The notes under the pieces are model-generated. The model saw only the letters and a program-made list of their open reading frames with translations, did no database searches and was not told the origin of the DNA. This document shows, piece by piece, positions 17,536-26,147 of a stretch of 64,000 nt of DNA. Numbering within the stretch: position 1 is the first letter of the stretch; each line of letters begins with the position of its first letter. The DNA comes from Dyadobacter psychrotolerans. Lineage in GTDB: Bacteria; Bacteroidota; Bacteroidia; Cytophagales; Spirosomataceae. Location: assembly GCF_004349265.1 (NCBI RefSeq), contig NZ_SMFL01000008.1, forward strand, positions 236,267 to 300,266. The letters are read 5' to 3'. Both the position numbers and the translations under genes were made by a program.

Positions 17536-19767
17536 ATGGAAACGACAGCAGATATTAAAAAAGCAATACTCCCGGTAACAGGCATGTCTTGTGCCGCCTG
17601 TGCGGTAAGTGTGGAGTCGATGCTGAAACATACTGCAGGTGTTGCAGATGCTGGTGTGAATTATGCCAATCAGTCGGTATGGATTGATTATAATCCCAAA
17701 GCAACCTCCTTACCAGATCTTGATAAAGTGCTTCAGGGCATCGGTTACGGCCTGATTATCGAAGATGACGAAGAAGATGCGATCGCCGAACAGGAAAAAA
17801 TCCAGCGTGACCATTACGAAAAGATAAAAAGAAGTACCATTGCTTCTGGTTTGCTTTCCCTGCCGGTTGTAATCATCGGCATGTTCTTCATGGATAAATT
17901 TAAAGCGGGCAACTACATCATGATGTCGTTTACTTTGCCTGTTTTAGTCATTTTTGGTAAAGAATTTTTTATCAATGCCTGGAAACAGGCGCGGCACGGA
18001 AAGGCGAATATGGATACGCTCGTTGCCCTCAGCACCGGAATTGCCTTTTTATTCAGCGTTTTTAATACATTCTTTCCGCAGTTCTGGCATGCACGAGGCC
18101 TTCATCCGCATGTCTACTTCGAGGCGTCAGCCGTAATTATTTTCTTTATTTTACTGGGTAAATTATTAGAAGAACGCGCTAAAACGAATACTTCTGATGC
18201 ACTCAAAAAACTGATTGGTTTACAGCCCAAAACCGTTCGTATTATCGTAAACGGAACGGAGACCGAAATAACCGTAAGGGAGGTTCATATCGGTGACGAA
18301 ATAATCATTCGTTCGGGAGAGAAAATTCCTGTTGATGGAAAAGTGGTAAGCGGGCAATCATATGTGGATGAGAGTTTAATGACAGGCGAACCCGTCCCTG
18401 CTGAGAAGACGGCCGGAACGCAGGTTTTTGCAGGAACCATAAATCAAAACGGCAGTTTTAATTTCGTAGCAGAAAAAGTTGGAAGAAACACTGTTTTGGC
18501 TCAAATCATCAAAACGGTTCAGCAGGCACAGGGAAGTAAAGCACCGGTTCAACGCCTGGTCGATAAAATCGCCGGCATTTTTGTTCCGGTTGTAATCGGG
18601 ATTGCGGTTTTGACATTTTGTGCCTGGATATTTTTCGGAGGAGAAAACTCCCTGACACATGCTTTGCTGGCTGCCGTCTCGGTTTTGGTAATTGCCTGTC
18701 CCTGTGCGCTCGGACTGGCCACACCAACGGCCATCATGGTTGGTGTTGGAAAAGGAGCACAGAACAATATTTTAATCAGGGATGCTGAAAGTCTGGAAAA
18801 AGCACATGCGGTGAACGCCGTAATTTTGGACAAAACGGGAACACTTACGGAAGGACATCCTGAGGTTACGGAATGGAAATGGAGTGATTTGGTAGAAAAC
18901 CAAGACCAGCATTTGTCTGCTATCCGTGCACTGGAAAGCCGGTCGGAACACCCTCTGGCACAGGCGGTGGTAAAATATTTACGGGAAAGCGAGTCTGTAA
19001 AAATGATAGATTTCCAGTCGGTAACAGGTAGCGGCGTGAAAGGAGTGGTCGATGGCGAAACGTACTTGATCGGAACACTTACATTTTTGGAAAAGGAGGG
19101 TGTTTTATTAGATCAGGATTTAACACAACAGGCTGTTTTACTTCGTGAAAAAGCGCAAACAGTGATTGGCGTGTCCTGCGGTAACAAACATATCGCCCTT
19201 ATTGCCATTGCTGACAAATTAAAACCGACATCTGCACAGGCTGTCGCCGCATTGCAGAAACAGGGTATCACGGTGTATATGCTAACCGGCGACAATGCGC
19301 AGACTGCCGCAGCCGTTGCCCGGGAAGTTGGTATTACTGAATTTGAGGCCGAGGTAAAGCCCGATGATAAAATGTGGTTTGTAAAAAAATTACAGGCAGA
19401 GGGAAAAGTAGTGGCGATGGTTGGTGATGGAATTAACGATTCACAGGCGCTGGTGCAGGCGGATGTAAGCGTAGCAATGGGAAAAGGCTCAGACATTGCG
19501 ATGGATGTTGCCAAGATGACGCTGATGACCTCCGATTTGATGGTTTTGCCCAAAGCACTAAAACTTTCGGGACAAACAGTTGCCACAATAAAGCAAAACT
19601 TATTCTGGGCATTTATTTATAACCTGATCGGTATTCCGCTGGCAGCCGGTGTGCTTTATCCCATCAACGGGTTTTTACTTGATCCGATGATTGCCGGTGC
19701 CGCCATGGCGCTAAGTTCGGTATCGGTTGTTACCAACAGTCTGCGGCTGCGCAGTGCGAGGTTATAA
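17536..19767 (+). CDS. copA: Copper-translocating P1B-type ATPase
   Basis: A 743-residue inner-membrane copper exporter. One N-terminal heavy-metal-associated domain has GMSCAACAVSVES (Cys19, Cys22). Transmembrane helices precede and follow the actuator domain (TGEP loop, SLMTGEPVPAEK). The membrane metal site is Cys388-Pro-Cys390 in ACPCALGLATPTA. The phosphorylation motif DKTGTLTEGHP has Asp432, the nucleotide domain shows SRSEHPLAQAV, and the hinge is MVGDGINDSQAL. These are diagnostic of P1B-1 ATPases that export Cu(I). A single HMA domain and about 740 residues are normal for Bacteroidota. It lies 2 kb upstream of a copper-handling operon with a similar promoter. Confidence 0.95.
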   Translation: METTADIKKAILPVTGMSCAACAVSVESMLKHTAGVADAGVNYANQSVWIDYNPKATSLPDLDKVLQGIGYGLIIEDDEEDAIAEQEKIQRDHYEKIKRSTIASGLLSLPVVIIGMFFMDKFKAGNYIMMSFTLPVLVIFGKEFFINAWKQARHGKANMDTLVALSTGIAFLFSVFNTFFPQFWHARGLHPHVYFEASAVIIFFILLGKLLEERAKTNTSDALKKLIGLQPKTVRIIVNGTETEITVREVHIGDEIIIRSGEKIPVDGKVVSGQSYVDESLMTGEPVPAEKTAGTQVFAGTINQNGSFNFVAEKVGRNTVLAQIIKTVQQAQGSKAPVQRLVDKIAGIFVPVVIGIAVLTFCAWIFFGGENSLTHALLAAVSVLVIACPCALGLATPTAIMVGVGKGAQNNILIRDAESLEKAHAVNAVILDKTGTLTEGHPEVTEWKWSDLVENQDQHLSAIRALESRSEHPLAQAVVKYLRESESVKMIDFQSVTGSGVKGVVDGETYLIGTLTFLEKEGVLLDQDLTQQAVLLREKAQTVIGVSCGNKHIALIAIADKLKPTSAQAVAALQKQGITVYMLTGDNAQTAAAVAREVGITEFEAEVKPDDKMWFVKKLQAEGKVVAMVGDGINDSQALVQADVSVAMGKGSDIAMDVAKMTLMTSDLMVLPKALKLSGQTVATIKQNLFWAFIYNLIGIPLAAGVLYPINGFLLDPMIAGAAMALSSVSVVTNSLRLRSARL

Positions 19768-19856
19768 ATTAAAAACATTAAGGGGCGAGGTTGTGATTTG
19801 AAGTCATGAAGGTAACAGCTGTGATACGAGCAGCCGCTCAACTAAACTTTGCTCTT

Positions 19857-21023
19857 ATGAAATCCGTGGTAACCATTTTTGTTTTTCTTTTAATAAGCGT
19901 TTCTGCTTTTTCCCAAACCAATCCGTTGGTAAAAGAAATCCGCCAGACGCTGAAAGGCAAAATCATGGACGATGCCAGCTGGGCCATGCAGCAAAAACCG
20001 ATTACCGTTACCGCCGAAAGCTGCCCAAGAAGCGCAGGCACCAAACATGATTTTTATTCCGAAGGAGATTACTGGTGGCCTGATTCGTTCAATCCGAATG
20101 GCTCGTACATCCAGCGGGACGGGCTGACCAACCCTGAAAATTTTGTGGCACATCGATTGTCAATGATTCGTTTTAGCCGGATCGTGGGTGCTTTGGCATC
20201 TGCTTATAAAATTACGGGAGATAAAAAGTATGTTAAAAAGGCTTTCGAGCACATCGATGCCTGGTTTGTAAATCCTGAAACCCGGATGAACCCGTCGCTG
20301 CTTTATGCACAGGCAATTAAGGGAAAAGTGACTGGCCGGGGTATTGGTATTATTGATACGGTTCATTTGATGGAAGTTGCCCAGGCGATTCGGGTTATGC
20401 AAAACGATCCTTCGGTGAATAAACAGCAGCTAACGGCTTCCAAAAGCTGGTTTGATGAATACATTTCCTGGCTGACAACCCATTCCTACGGCAAGGATGA
20501 GATGGAGGCAAAGAACAATCACGGAACCTGCTGGACGATGCAGGTGGCTTCGTTTGCCGTTTTGACGGGCAATCAGAAGATGATTGATTTTTGTAAGGAA
20601 AGATATAAAACGGTGTTGCTGCCAAATCAAATGGCGGCAAATGGCAGCTTTCCGCTGGAATTAAAACGCACCAAACCTTATGGTTACTCGCTTTTCAACC
20701 TGGATGCGATGGTAATGATTTGCCAGATTCTATCGGATAAAAATGATAACTTATGGAATTTTCAGACCACCGATGGAAGAGGAATTCGTAAAGGAATTGA
20801 ATATCTGTATCCCTATGTAGCAGACAAAAGTAAGTGGCCGTTAAAGCCGGATGTGATGTACTGGGAAAACTGGCCTGTTGCGCAGCCCTTCCTTGTTTTT
20901 GGTGCCGCTGAATTTGGAAATAAAATCTGGCTCGCGACCTGGAAAAAGCTGGATCATTCGCCAAAAGTGGAAGAGGTGATCAGGAATTTGCCGGTAAGAA
21001 ATCCGGTTATTTGGCTGGATTGA
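19857..21023 (+). CDS. Secreted alginate-lyase-fold polysaccharide lyase family protein
   Basis: A 388-residue exported protein starting at the ATG at 19857, which gives a clean signal peptide (MKSVVTIFVFLLISVSAFSQ); an in-frame ATG at 19806 only adds a non-signal extension. The domain is the alpha/alpha-toroid Alginate_lyase type, with KPITVTAESCPRSAGTKHDF, SEGDYWWPD, YIQRDGLTNPENF, and KNNHGTCWTMQVASFAVLTG carrying the conserved Asn-His pair. Members cleave uronic-acid polymers (alginate, glucuronan). No SusC/SusD, transporter or other lyase is nearby, and it sits between copper genes, so its role is isolated. The exact PL family and substrate are not determined. Confidence 0.78.
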   Translation: MKSVVTIFVFLLISVSAFSQTNPLVKEIRQTLKGKIMDDASWAMQQKPITVTAESCPRSAGTKHDFYSEGDYWWPDSFNPNGSYIQRDGLTNPENFVAHRLSMIRFSRIVGALASAYKITGDKKYVKKAFEHIDAWFVNPETRMNPSLLYAQAIKGKVTGRGIGIIDTVHLMEVAQAIRVMQNDPSVNKQQLTASKSWFDEYISWLTTHSYGKDEMEAKNNHGTCWTMQVASFAVLTGNQKMIDFCKERYKTVLLPNQMAANGSFPLELKRTKPYGYSLFNLDAMVMICQILSDKNDNLWNFQTTDGRGIRKGIEYLYPYVADKSKWPLKPDVMYWENWPVAQPFLVFGAAEFGNKIWLATWKKLDHSPKVEEVIRNLPVRNPVIWLD

Positions 21024-21145
21024 GGATGTTTTGTAGTTGTGTTCTAAAAGATCTTTAACCGGAATCCGGCTATCTGTCAATTCTCAGTTGGCAGAAAAAC
21101 TGAAAAAGGTTAAATTTGATTTAACACACTACATCAATAACACTT

Positions 21146-21712
21146 ATGCAAACAACAACACTTGTGACGCACGAAGAATATTTTCAGCTGCTGGCCAAAT
21201 CGGATGTGAAACTGGAATATAATTCCGGGGAGATCGTTGCAATGGCTGGCGCACAACCAGTTCACAACGCGGTTACAGCAAATCTAATCGCTGAATTTAT
21301 TTACTGTCTCAAACTAAAAAACTGTGTTGTTTTAACGGGAGATCAACTTATTAAAGTTGAGTCATGTGATCGATATTCGTTTCCGGATTTGGTCATTGTT
21401 TGTGGAAAACCAAATTTCGAAAAATCGACACAAGGAATTGATGCATTGCTGAATCCTGAAATTGTAATTGAGGTATTGTCAGATTCCACCGAAAAGTACG
21501 ATAGACTTGAAAAATTTGATTGTTATAAAACGATTCCTTCTTTTCGCGAATATGTGCTGGTTTCTTCAAAAATGAAAAAAGTGGAAGTAATCAAAAAGCT
21601 GAATGAAGCCGAATGGCTGAGCCATACTTACACTGAAAAAGACGAGTTTGTCCTGATTGGTGAGTGCACTGTTTTAATGGCGGATATTTACAACAAAGTT
21701 GATCTTTTGTAG
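21146..21712 (+). CDS. Uma2 family protein (DUF820, PD-(D/E)xK nuclease fold)
   Basis: A 188-residue Uma2/DUF820 protein. Visible family features are the N-terminal THEEYFQLLAKSDVKLEYNS helix with GEIVAMAGAQPVHN, the strand SFPDLVIVCG with the first acidic residue, then NPEIVIEVLSDSTEKYDRLEKF with the Glu and downstream Lys, and REYVLVSS. It is only distantly similar to the copy at 1598-2167. There is no partner gene and no sign of mobility. Its biological role is unknown, as for most of the family. Confidence 0.85.
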   Translation: MQTTTLVTHEEYFQLLAKSDVKLEYNSGEIVAMAGAQPVHNAVTANLIAEFIYCLKLKNCVVLTGDQLIKVESCDRYSFPDLVIVCGKPNFEKSTQGIDALLNPEIVIEVLSDSTEKYDRLEKFDCYKTIPSFREYVLVSSKMKKVEVIKKLNEAEWLSHTYTEKDEFVLIGECTVLMADIYNKVDLL

Positions 21713-21727
21713 ACCATACCAAAAACT

Positions 21728-21762
21728 CTGTAAGTCATTTCCTGAATTGTGTAATACTTTTG
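21728..21762 (+). promoter_or_regulatory. Putative copper-regulated promoter of the seven-gene operon
   Basis: CTGTAA (21728-21733) precedes TACTTTTG (21755-21762) at almost the same distance as in the copA promoter (27 versus 28 bases start to start). No -33 TTG is in place. The first gene starts at 21820. Confidence 0.45.
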
Positions 21763-21819
21763 AACGTCCGATAACCGACATTTGTAAAGATTAATGGAAA
21801 CGATTAAGTCAAAACCCCA

Positions 21820-22032
21820 ATGGAAACCTTAAAATTTAAGACAAATATAAAATGCGGTGGATGTATTGCCACAGTTACGCCGTTTTTGAATTCGGATGAA
21901 AATATAGAAAAATGGCAGGTTGATCTTGAAAATCCGGACAGAATTTTAACAGTTGAAACGGATCATTCAGCTAGCGAAATAAGTGAACTGGTGAAAAAAG
22001 CAGGTTATAATGCACAGGAAATTAATGGATAA
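21820..22032 (+). CDS. Small HMA-domain metal chaperone (copper)
   Basis: A 70-residue single heavy-metal-associated domain with the metal site Cys12-Gly-Gly-Cys15 (IKCGGCIATV), and the C-terminal ISELVKKAGYNAQEI helix and strand typical of the ferredoxin-like fold. With no signal peptide it should be cytosolic and could pass Cu(I) to CopA or to the metal-motif regulator encoded four genes downstream. The Met that usually precedes the first Cys is Lys here. It is the first gene of a plus-strand cluster running to 27548 with gaps of 20-81 bases. Confidence 0.88.
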   Translation: METLKFKTNIKCGGCIATVTPFLNSDENIEKWQVDLENPDRILTVETDHSASEISELVKKAGYNAQEING

Positions 22033-22080
22033 TCGTATTTTTGTGATCAAGGTTTTAAGCTGAAAATCAGCGAAGTAAAA

Positions 22081-22539
22081 ATGAAAAACAAACTCCATCA
22101 AACACTCACCATTTTTATGGCCATGCTTGTGCTGCTGAGCAGTACCGGTTTTGGCTTCATAGAACATGAGTGTATGATGCGTGGCACATCAATGCAGTTT
22201 GTTAGCGAAAAGAAATCTGATCTTAAGAAAACGGTGTCGTCGTGCTGTGCAAAAAGCAAAGCGCAACATGAAGCCGGTAAAAGTTTCTTTAAAAAAACCG
22301 ATTGCTGCAAGGAAAGTGCAAAGTTTGAAAAGGTAGATGTTGTTTCAGCTTATTCGCATATTCTTGCAAATTTTCTTAAAATAATAGCTGGCGGCGTTCT
22401 TTGGTTGGTTAAATCTTTTGTTTTTATTATTTCAGAATGGACACTTCCTTCGTCCGCTCTTTCATCCGATAGTATCTCGTTCTCCTCTCTGTTTTACGGG
22501 AGAAGTATGCTTTCTTTTGTACAGTCATTTTTAATATAA
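22081..22539 (+). CDS. HYC_CC_PP-type small membrane protein
   Basis: A 152-residue protein. An N-terminal signal or anchor (LTIFMAMLVLLSSTGFGF) is followed by IEHECMM, the paired cysteines SCCAKS and DCCKES, and a hydrophobic helix ILANFLKIIAGGVLWLVKSFVFII. The H-C...CC...CC layout matches the small HYC_CC_PP family found next to copper or iron TonB receptors in Bacteroidota; its function is undescribed, but the cysteines suggest thiophilic metal binding on the periplasmic side. It is the second gene of the copper operon, 48 bases after the chaperone gene. Confidence 0.7.
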   Translation: MKNKLHQTLTIFMAMLVLLSSTGFGFIEHECMMRGTSMQFVSEKKSDLKKTVSSCCAKSKAQHEAGKSFFKKTDCCKESAKFEKVDVVSAYSHILANFLKIIAGGVLWLVKSFVFIISEWTLPSSALSSDSISFSSLFYGRSMLSFVQSFLI

Positions 22540-22620
22540 GTCTCTGATTATTAATTTTTTATTCCGAATTGAATCTGTCGGAATCTAGTCGAATTAATAT
22601 TCATCGATTTTTATGTAAAG

Positions 22621-24852
22621 ATGACAAAGTACCTCACAGGAGGATTTTTCTTCCTGATTTCCCTATCACTTTCAGCACAGCGAATTACCGGTTCGGTCAA
22701 TGAACAGGCTGCCGGCGCGGCACTGAAACCCATAACCGGAGCCAACGTCTATTGGTCGGGAACAAGCCATGCAACGGCTACAGACACTGCGGGCAGATTT
22801 TCTATTCCCAGAGTTACACAGACAAACCTCTTAATTGTCAGTTTTGTAGGTTTTCAAAATGACACAATTAAAATAGGTCAGGAAAGTGACCTGCAAATTG
22901 TGCTGCGCGCCGACCAGGCTTTGAAAGAAGTGGTGGTTCGCGGTAATGCGAATGCAATTGACCGGCTTTCTCCGCATCAAACCGAAATCATTACCACCAG
23001 GGCTCTGGCGAAAGCGGCCTGTTGTAATTTGTCAGAAAGTTTCGAGACCAACGCTTCGGTTTCCGTTTCTTACAGTGATGCGGTAACCGGTTCAAAGCAA
23101 ATCCAGATGCTTGGTTTAAGCGGAACATACATCCAGACAAACGTTGAGAACATTCCAGGGCTACGCGGGCTGGCATCTACTTTTGGACTTAATTTTATTC
23201 CCGGAACCTGGATCCAGTCGATCGATGTAGGGAAAGGTGCAGGGTCGGTTGTCAATGGCTATGAGTCAATGACCGGGCAGATTAACATAGAGCTGCAAAA
23301 ACCGGATACGCATGATAAACTTTATCTGAACACGTATGTCAACAGTTTTGGCAGGGGAGAAGTAAACCTTAATCTGGCTCATCAGCTTAGTGAAAAGTGG
23401 AGTACCGGGCTTTTGACACACGCCAGTACCCTGCAAAACCGAATTGATAAAAATAAGGATGGCTTTCTGGATCTGCCTTTGTATACCCAGTTTAACGGTA
23501 TCAACCGATGGAAATACCAAAGCCAGAAAATGATGGCGCAATTTGGTGTGAAAGCCCTTTACGAGGACAGACTCGGCGGACAAAAAGATTTTCGCCCGGA
23601 AATGAAAGGGACTTTGCAATCCTACGGATTTGGTTCGAGAGTGAACCGATATGAATTCTTTTCCAAAATTGCCAGGTTGTTTCCTGATAAACCATACAAA
23701 GGCCTGGGTTTTATCATGAACGCTTCTTTGCATGATTCCAAATCCTATTTTGGCATAAATAATTACAATGGTCGCCAGGAAACTTTGTACGGAAACCTGA
23801 TCTATCAATCGATTATAGGAAGTACTAATCACTCCTATAAAGCGGGCATCAGTTATTTGTACGATCATTATGACGAGTTATACAGACACTTTTCTTTGAA
23901 ACGAAAAGAGTCTGTTCCCGGTGCTTTTTTTGAATATACATTTAATCACCTCGATAAATTTGTTGCCGTCGCAGGTGGCCGTGTTGATTTTCATAATTTG
24001 TACGGAACACAGTGGACACCAAGGCTGCATTTGAAATACAGCCTTACGGATCAAACCACGCTTAGAGCATCTGCCGGCAAAGGATTTCGTGTCGCCAATC
24101 CGCTTGCCGAATATTACGGAAACCTGGTGAGTTCAAGATTGGTCGTTTTTACAGAAGCAATTCGTCCCGAAATTTCCTGGAATTATGGCGCTAGTCTTAC
24201 GCAGGAGTACAAACTGGGCGAAATGAACGGAACACTGGTTGTAGATTATTACCGTACCAATTTTGAAAATCAGCTGGTAGCCGATCTGGAAGATCCCCGT
24301 TACATTTATTTCTATAATCTGAATGGCAAAGCTTTCGCCAACAGTTTTCAGGCAGAGGTAAACTTAACTCCAATAAAGCGTTTCGATTTGAAACTGGCTT
24401 ACCGACTTTTTGACGTAAAACAAACATTAAATGGTGCCAATGACCGGAATATATTGGAACAGAAAATGATGGTAAGCCGCGACAGGGTTTTATTCAACGC
24501 CGGTTATGCGCTGCCGTATGACAAATGGAAGTTTGACGGAACACTGCAATGGAATGGTAAAAAACGATTGCCATACATGGGACCGGTAGATGAGCATATG
24601 GACCACGGTCTAACGATGGAAATGCCTTCCACCATGGCGCCTTCATTTTTCAATCTGAATGCACAAATTACACGTACTTTTCCTAAATGGGATATTTATT
24701 TGGGAGGAGAAAATCTTGCAAACTTCCGCCAGAAAAATCCGATTATGAATGCGGAAAATCCTTTTCAGCAGGGTTTTGATGCAGGAATGGCCTGGGGACC
24801 GGTTACCGGAAGAATGATTTATGCAGGGATGCGTTATAAGATAGTCAGGTAG
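22621..24852 (+). CDS. TonB-dependent outer-membrane receptor of the copper operon
   Basis: A 743-residue receptor. After a signal peptide (MTKYLTGGFFFLISLSLSAQ) comes a CarboxypepD_reg-like domain (ITGANVYWSGTSHATATDTAGRF), a plug domain with LSESFETNASVSVSY, GSKQIQMLGLSG and NGYESMTGQINIEL, and a beta barrel ending in GRMIYAGMRYKIVR. A CC pair (AACCNLSESF, near residue 137) lies in the plug, and the late loop has Met/His-rich EHMDHGLTMEMPSTMA. These thiol, His and Met clusters fit metal binding. Embedded among HMA proteins, it likely imports copper or a copper complex; direction of metal flow is inferred. Confidence 0.88.
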   Translation: MTKYLTGGFFFLISLSLSAQRITGSVNEQAAGAALKPITGANVYWSGTSHATATDTAGRFSIPRVTQTNLLIVSFVGFQNDTIKIGQESDLQIVLRADQALKEVVVRGNANAIDRLSPHQTEIITTRALAKAACCNLSESFETNASVSVSYSDAVTGSKQIQMLGLSGTYIQTNVENIPGLRGLASTFGLNFIPGTWIQSIDVGKGAGSVVNGYESMTGQINIELQKPDTHDKLYLNTYVNSFGRGEVNLNLAHQLSEKWSTGLLTHASTLQNRIDKNKDGFLDLPLYTQFNGINRWKYQSQKMMAQFGVKALYEDRLGGQKDFRPEMKGTLQSYGFGSRVNRYEFFSKIARLFPDKPYKGLGFIMNASLHDSKSYFGINNYNGRQETLYGNLIYQSIIGSTNHSYKAGISYLYDHYDELYRHFSLKRKESVPGAFFEYTFNHLDKFVAVAGGRVDFHNLYGTQWTPRLHLKYSLTDQTTLRASAGKGFRVANPLAEYYGNLVSSRLVVFTEAIRPEISWNYGASLTQEYKLGEMNGTLVVDYYRTNFENQLVADLEDPRYIYFYNLNGKAFANSFQAEVNLTPIKRFDLKLAYRLFDVKQTLNGANDRNILEQKMMVSRDRVLFNAGYALPYDKWKFDGTLQWNGKKRLPYMGPVDEHMDHGLTMEMPSTMAPSFFNLNAQITRTFPKWDIYLGGENLANFRQKNPIMNAENPFQQGFDAGMAWGPVTGRMIYAGMRYKIVR

Positions 24853-24905
24853 GTGCACATGGGGTGTGGGTTTTTGGGCAGGGGGTAACTTAATATCAAA
24901 TTGAG

Positions 24906-25478
24906 ATGAAATTACATATTAAAAATATGGTTTGTGACCGTTGCAAACGGGTGGTTCGGGAAGAAATGGAAAAGTTGGGTTTTGGTTTAAGTCATGTTGA
25001 GTTGGGAGAGATAGAAACTGTGAAAGAGCCGGATCCTTCTGAGTTAAAAGACATTAAACTCATGCTCGAACATAACGGGTTTGCGTTGCTGGATGATAAA
25101 AAAGAAGCGTTGGTGGAACATATCAGAACGCTCATCATTGAAGAGGTGCAATATCTGAAAGGGAATAAGCCGGCACAAATGAACTTTTCTGACTATTTAT
25201 CACAAAAAACCGGTTATGATTATTCCTACATCAGTAACCTGTTTTCCACCGAGACCGGCCAACCGATCGAACAATATATCATTGCCCAGAAAGTTGAGAA
25301 AATAAAAGAGTGGCTGTCTTACAACGAGTTGTCGTTAGGCGAAATGGCCTGGCGGTTGTCGTATAGCAGTGCGGCGCATTTGAGCAATCAGTTTAAAAAA
25401 GTAACCGGAATCACTCCCGGCGAATTTAAGAAAAGTAATACTTTACAGCGGAAGACATTGGATAAAGTAGGAGAATAA
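24906..25478 (+). CDS. AraC-type regulator with N-terminal metal-binding CxxC region
   Basis: A 190-residue protein that joins an N-terminal HMA-like segment, MKLHIKNMVCDRCKRVV with Met8-x-Cys10-x-x-Cys13, to a C-terminal AraC double helix-turn-helix (about residues 90-180: KTGYDYSYISNLFSTETG and WRLSYSSAAHLSNQFKKVTG, then TPGEFKKSN). There is no cupin effector domain; the N-terminal region keeps only part of an HMA fold (about 75 residues). This suggests a transcription factor that senses Cu(I) directly. It lies inside the copper operon, and the similar copA and operon promoters are its obvious candidate targets. The architecture is visible; the regulation is inference. Confidence 0.85.
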   Translation: MKLHIKNMVCDRCKRVVREEMEKLGFGLSHVELGEIETVKEPDPSELKDIKLMLEHNGFALLDDKKEALVEHIRTLIIEEVQYLKGNKPAQMNFSDYLSQKTGYDYSYISNLFSTETGQPIEQYIIAQKVEKIKEWLSYNELSLGEMAWRLSYSSAAHLSNQFKKVTGITPGEFKKSNTLQRKTLDKVGE

Positions 25479-25516
25479 TAAAACAAGAAATCAATCATTT
25501 TAAAACCTTCAATACG

Positions 25517-25759
25517 ATGAAAAAAATAGTTTATGCATCAATGATCCTGTTTTGCACGGCCTGTGGTGGTAACAGCGAAAAATCGGAAAAACAGGAAACA
25601 CCAGCGGCGACAGAAACCGTAGCGGCCAAAAAATTTGCCTGTCCTATGCAGTGTGAAGGAGAGAAAACTTATCCGCAGGCTGGCAAATGCCCTGTTTGTA
25701 AAATGGATTTGCAGGAAGTTGCCATGGCCGAAACAGACTCAACAGGTCATTTACATTAA
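25517..25759 (+). CDS. Lipoprotein with heavy-metal-binding domain (CusB N-terminal type)
   Basis: An 80-residue lipoprotein. The signal ends in a lipobox FCTACGG, so the mature protein would be anchored at a cysteine near residue 16. The rest is a metal-binding YHS-like/HMBD domain: FACPMQCEGEKTY followed by GKCPVCKMDLQE. The CPM...CPVCKM pattern is that of the heavy-metal-binding domain found in CusB-type efflux adaptors and in copper proteins. A separate small lipoprotein can serve as a periplasmic copper carrier. Fifth gene of the operon; 26 bases separate it from the next gene. Confidence 0.85.
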   Translation: MKKIVYASMILFCTACGGNSEKSEKQETPAATETVAAKKFACPMQCEGEKTYPQAGKCPVCKMDLQEVAMAETDSTGHLH

Positions 25760-25785
25760 TAAATCAACACTAAAACAAACATAAT

Positions 25786-26127
25786 ATGAAAAAGAAACTG
25801 TTTTTCCTGATAGCCGCCATGATCGTAACGTTCAGCGTTGCCATAGCCGACGGAGATAAAGTAGTTAAAATAAAAACAACTGCGGTTTGTGAAATGTGCA
25901 AGGCGCGTATTGAACGTACGCTTGGACTTTCAAAAGGTGTGAAAGAATCAAATCTGGATTTGAAGGATAAGGTCGTGACGGTTAAGTACAATCCGGGTAA
26001 AACAACCGAAGAAGCAATCCGCGCTACGATCATCAACACCGGTTACGATGCCGACGGACAGCTCGCCAACCAAAAAGCACACGATAAATTACCGAGTTGC
26101 TGCAAAAAAACCGTAGCGCCTCATTGA
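25786..26127 (+). CDS. Periplasmic HMA-domain protein
   Basis: A 113-residue exported protein. A signal peptide (MKKKLFFLIAAMIVTFSVAIA) precedes one HMA domain with the metal site in TTAVCEMCKARIERTLG, where Val replaces the usual Met before Cys. The domain ends with ATIINTGYDADG. The tail contains a second thiol pair and a His (LPSCCKKTVAPH). It probably binds Cu(I) in the periplasm and passes it between the lipoprotein, receptor and other partners. Position sixth in the operon. Confidence 0.87.
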   Translation: MKKKLFFLIAAMIVTFSVAIADGDKVVKIKTTAVCEMCKARIERTLGLSKGVKESNLDLKDKVVTVKYNPGKTTEEAIRATIINTGYDADGQLANQKAHDKLPSCCKKTVAPH

Positions 26128-26147
26128 TTAAATAAAACCGGTTCATC

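Noticed and set aside
22561..22584. Short hairpin ATTCCGA with TCGGAAT before the TonB receptor gene
   Set aside because: Seven pairs with a 10-base loop and no T tract; it may be chance in an AT-rich gap, so it was not listed as a terminator or operator.
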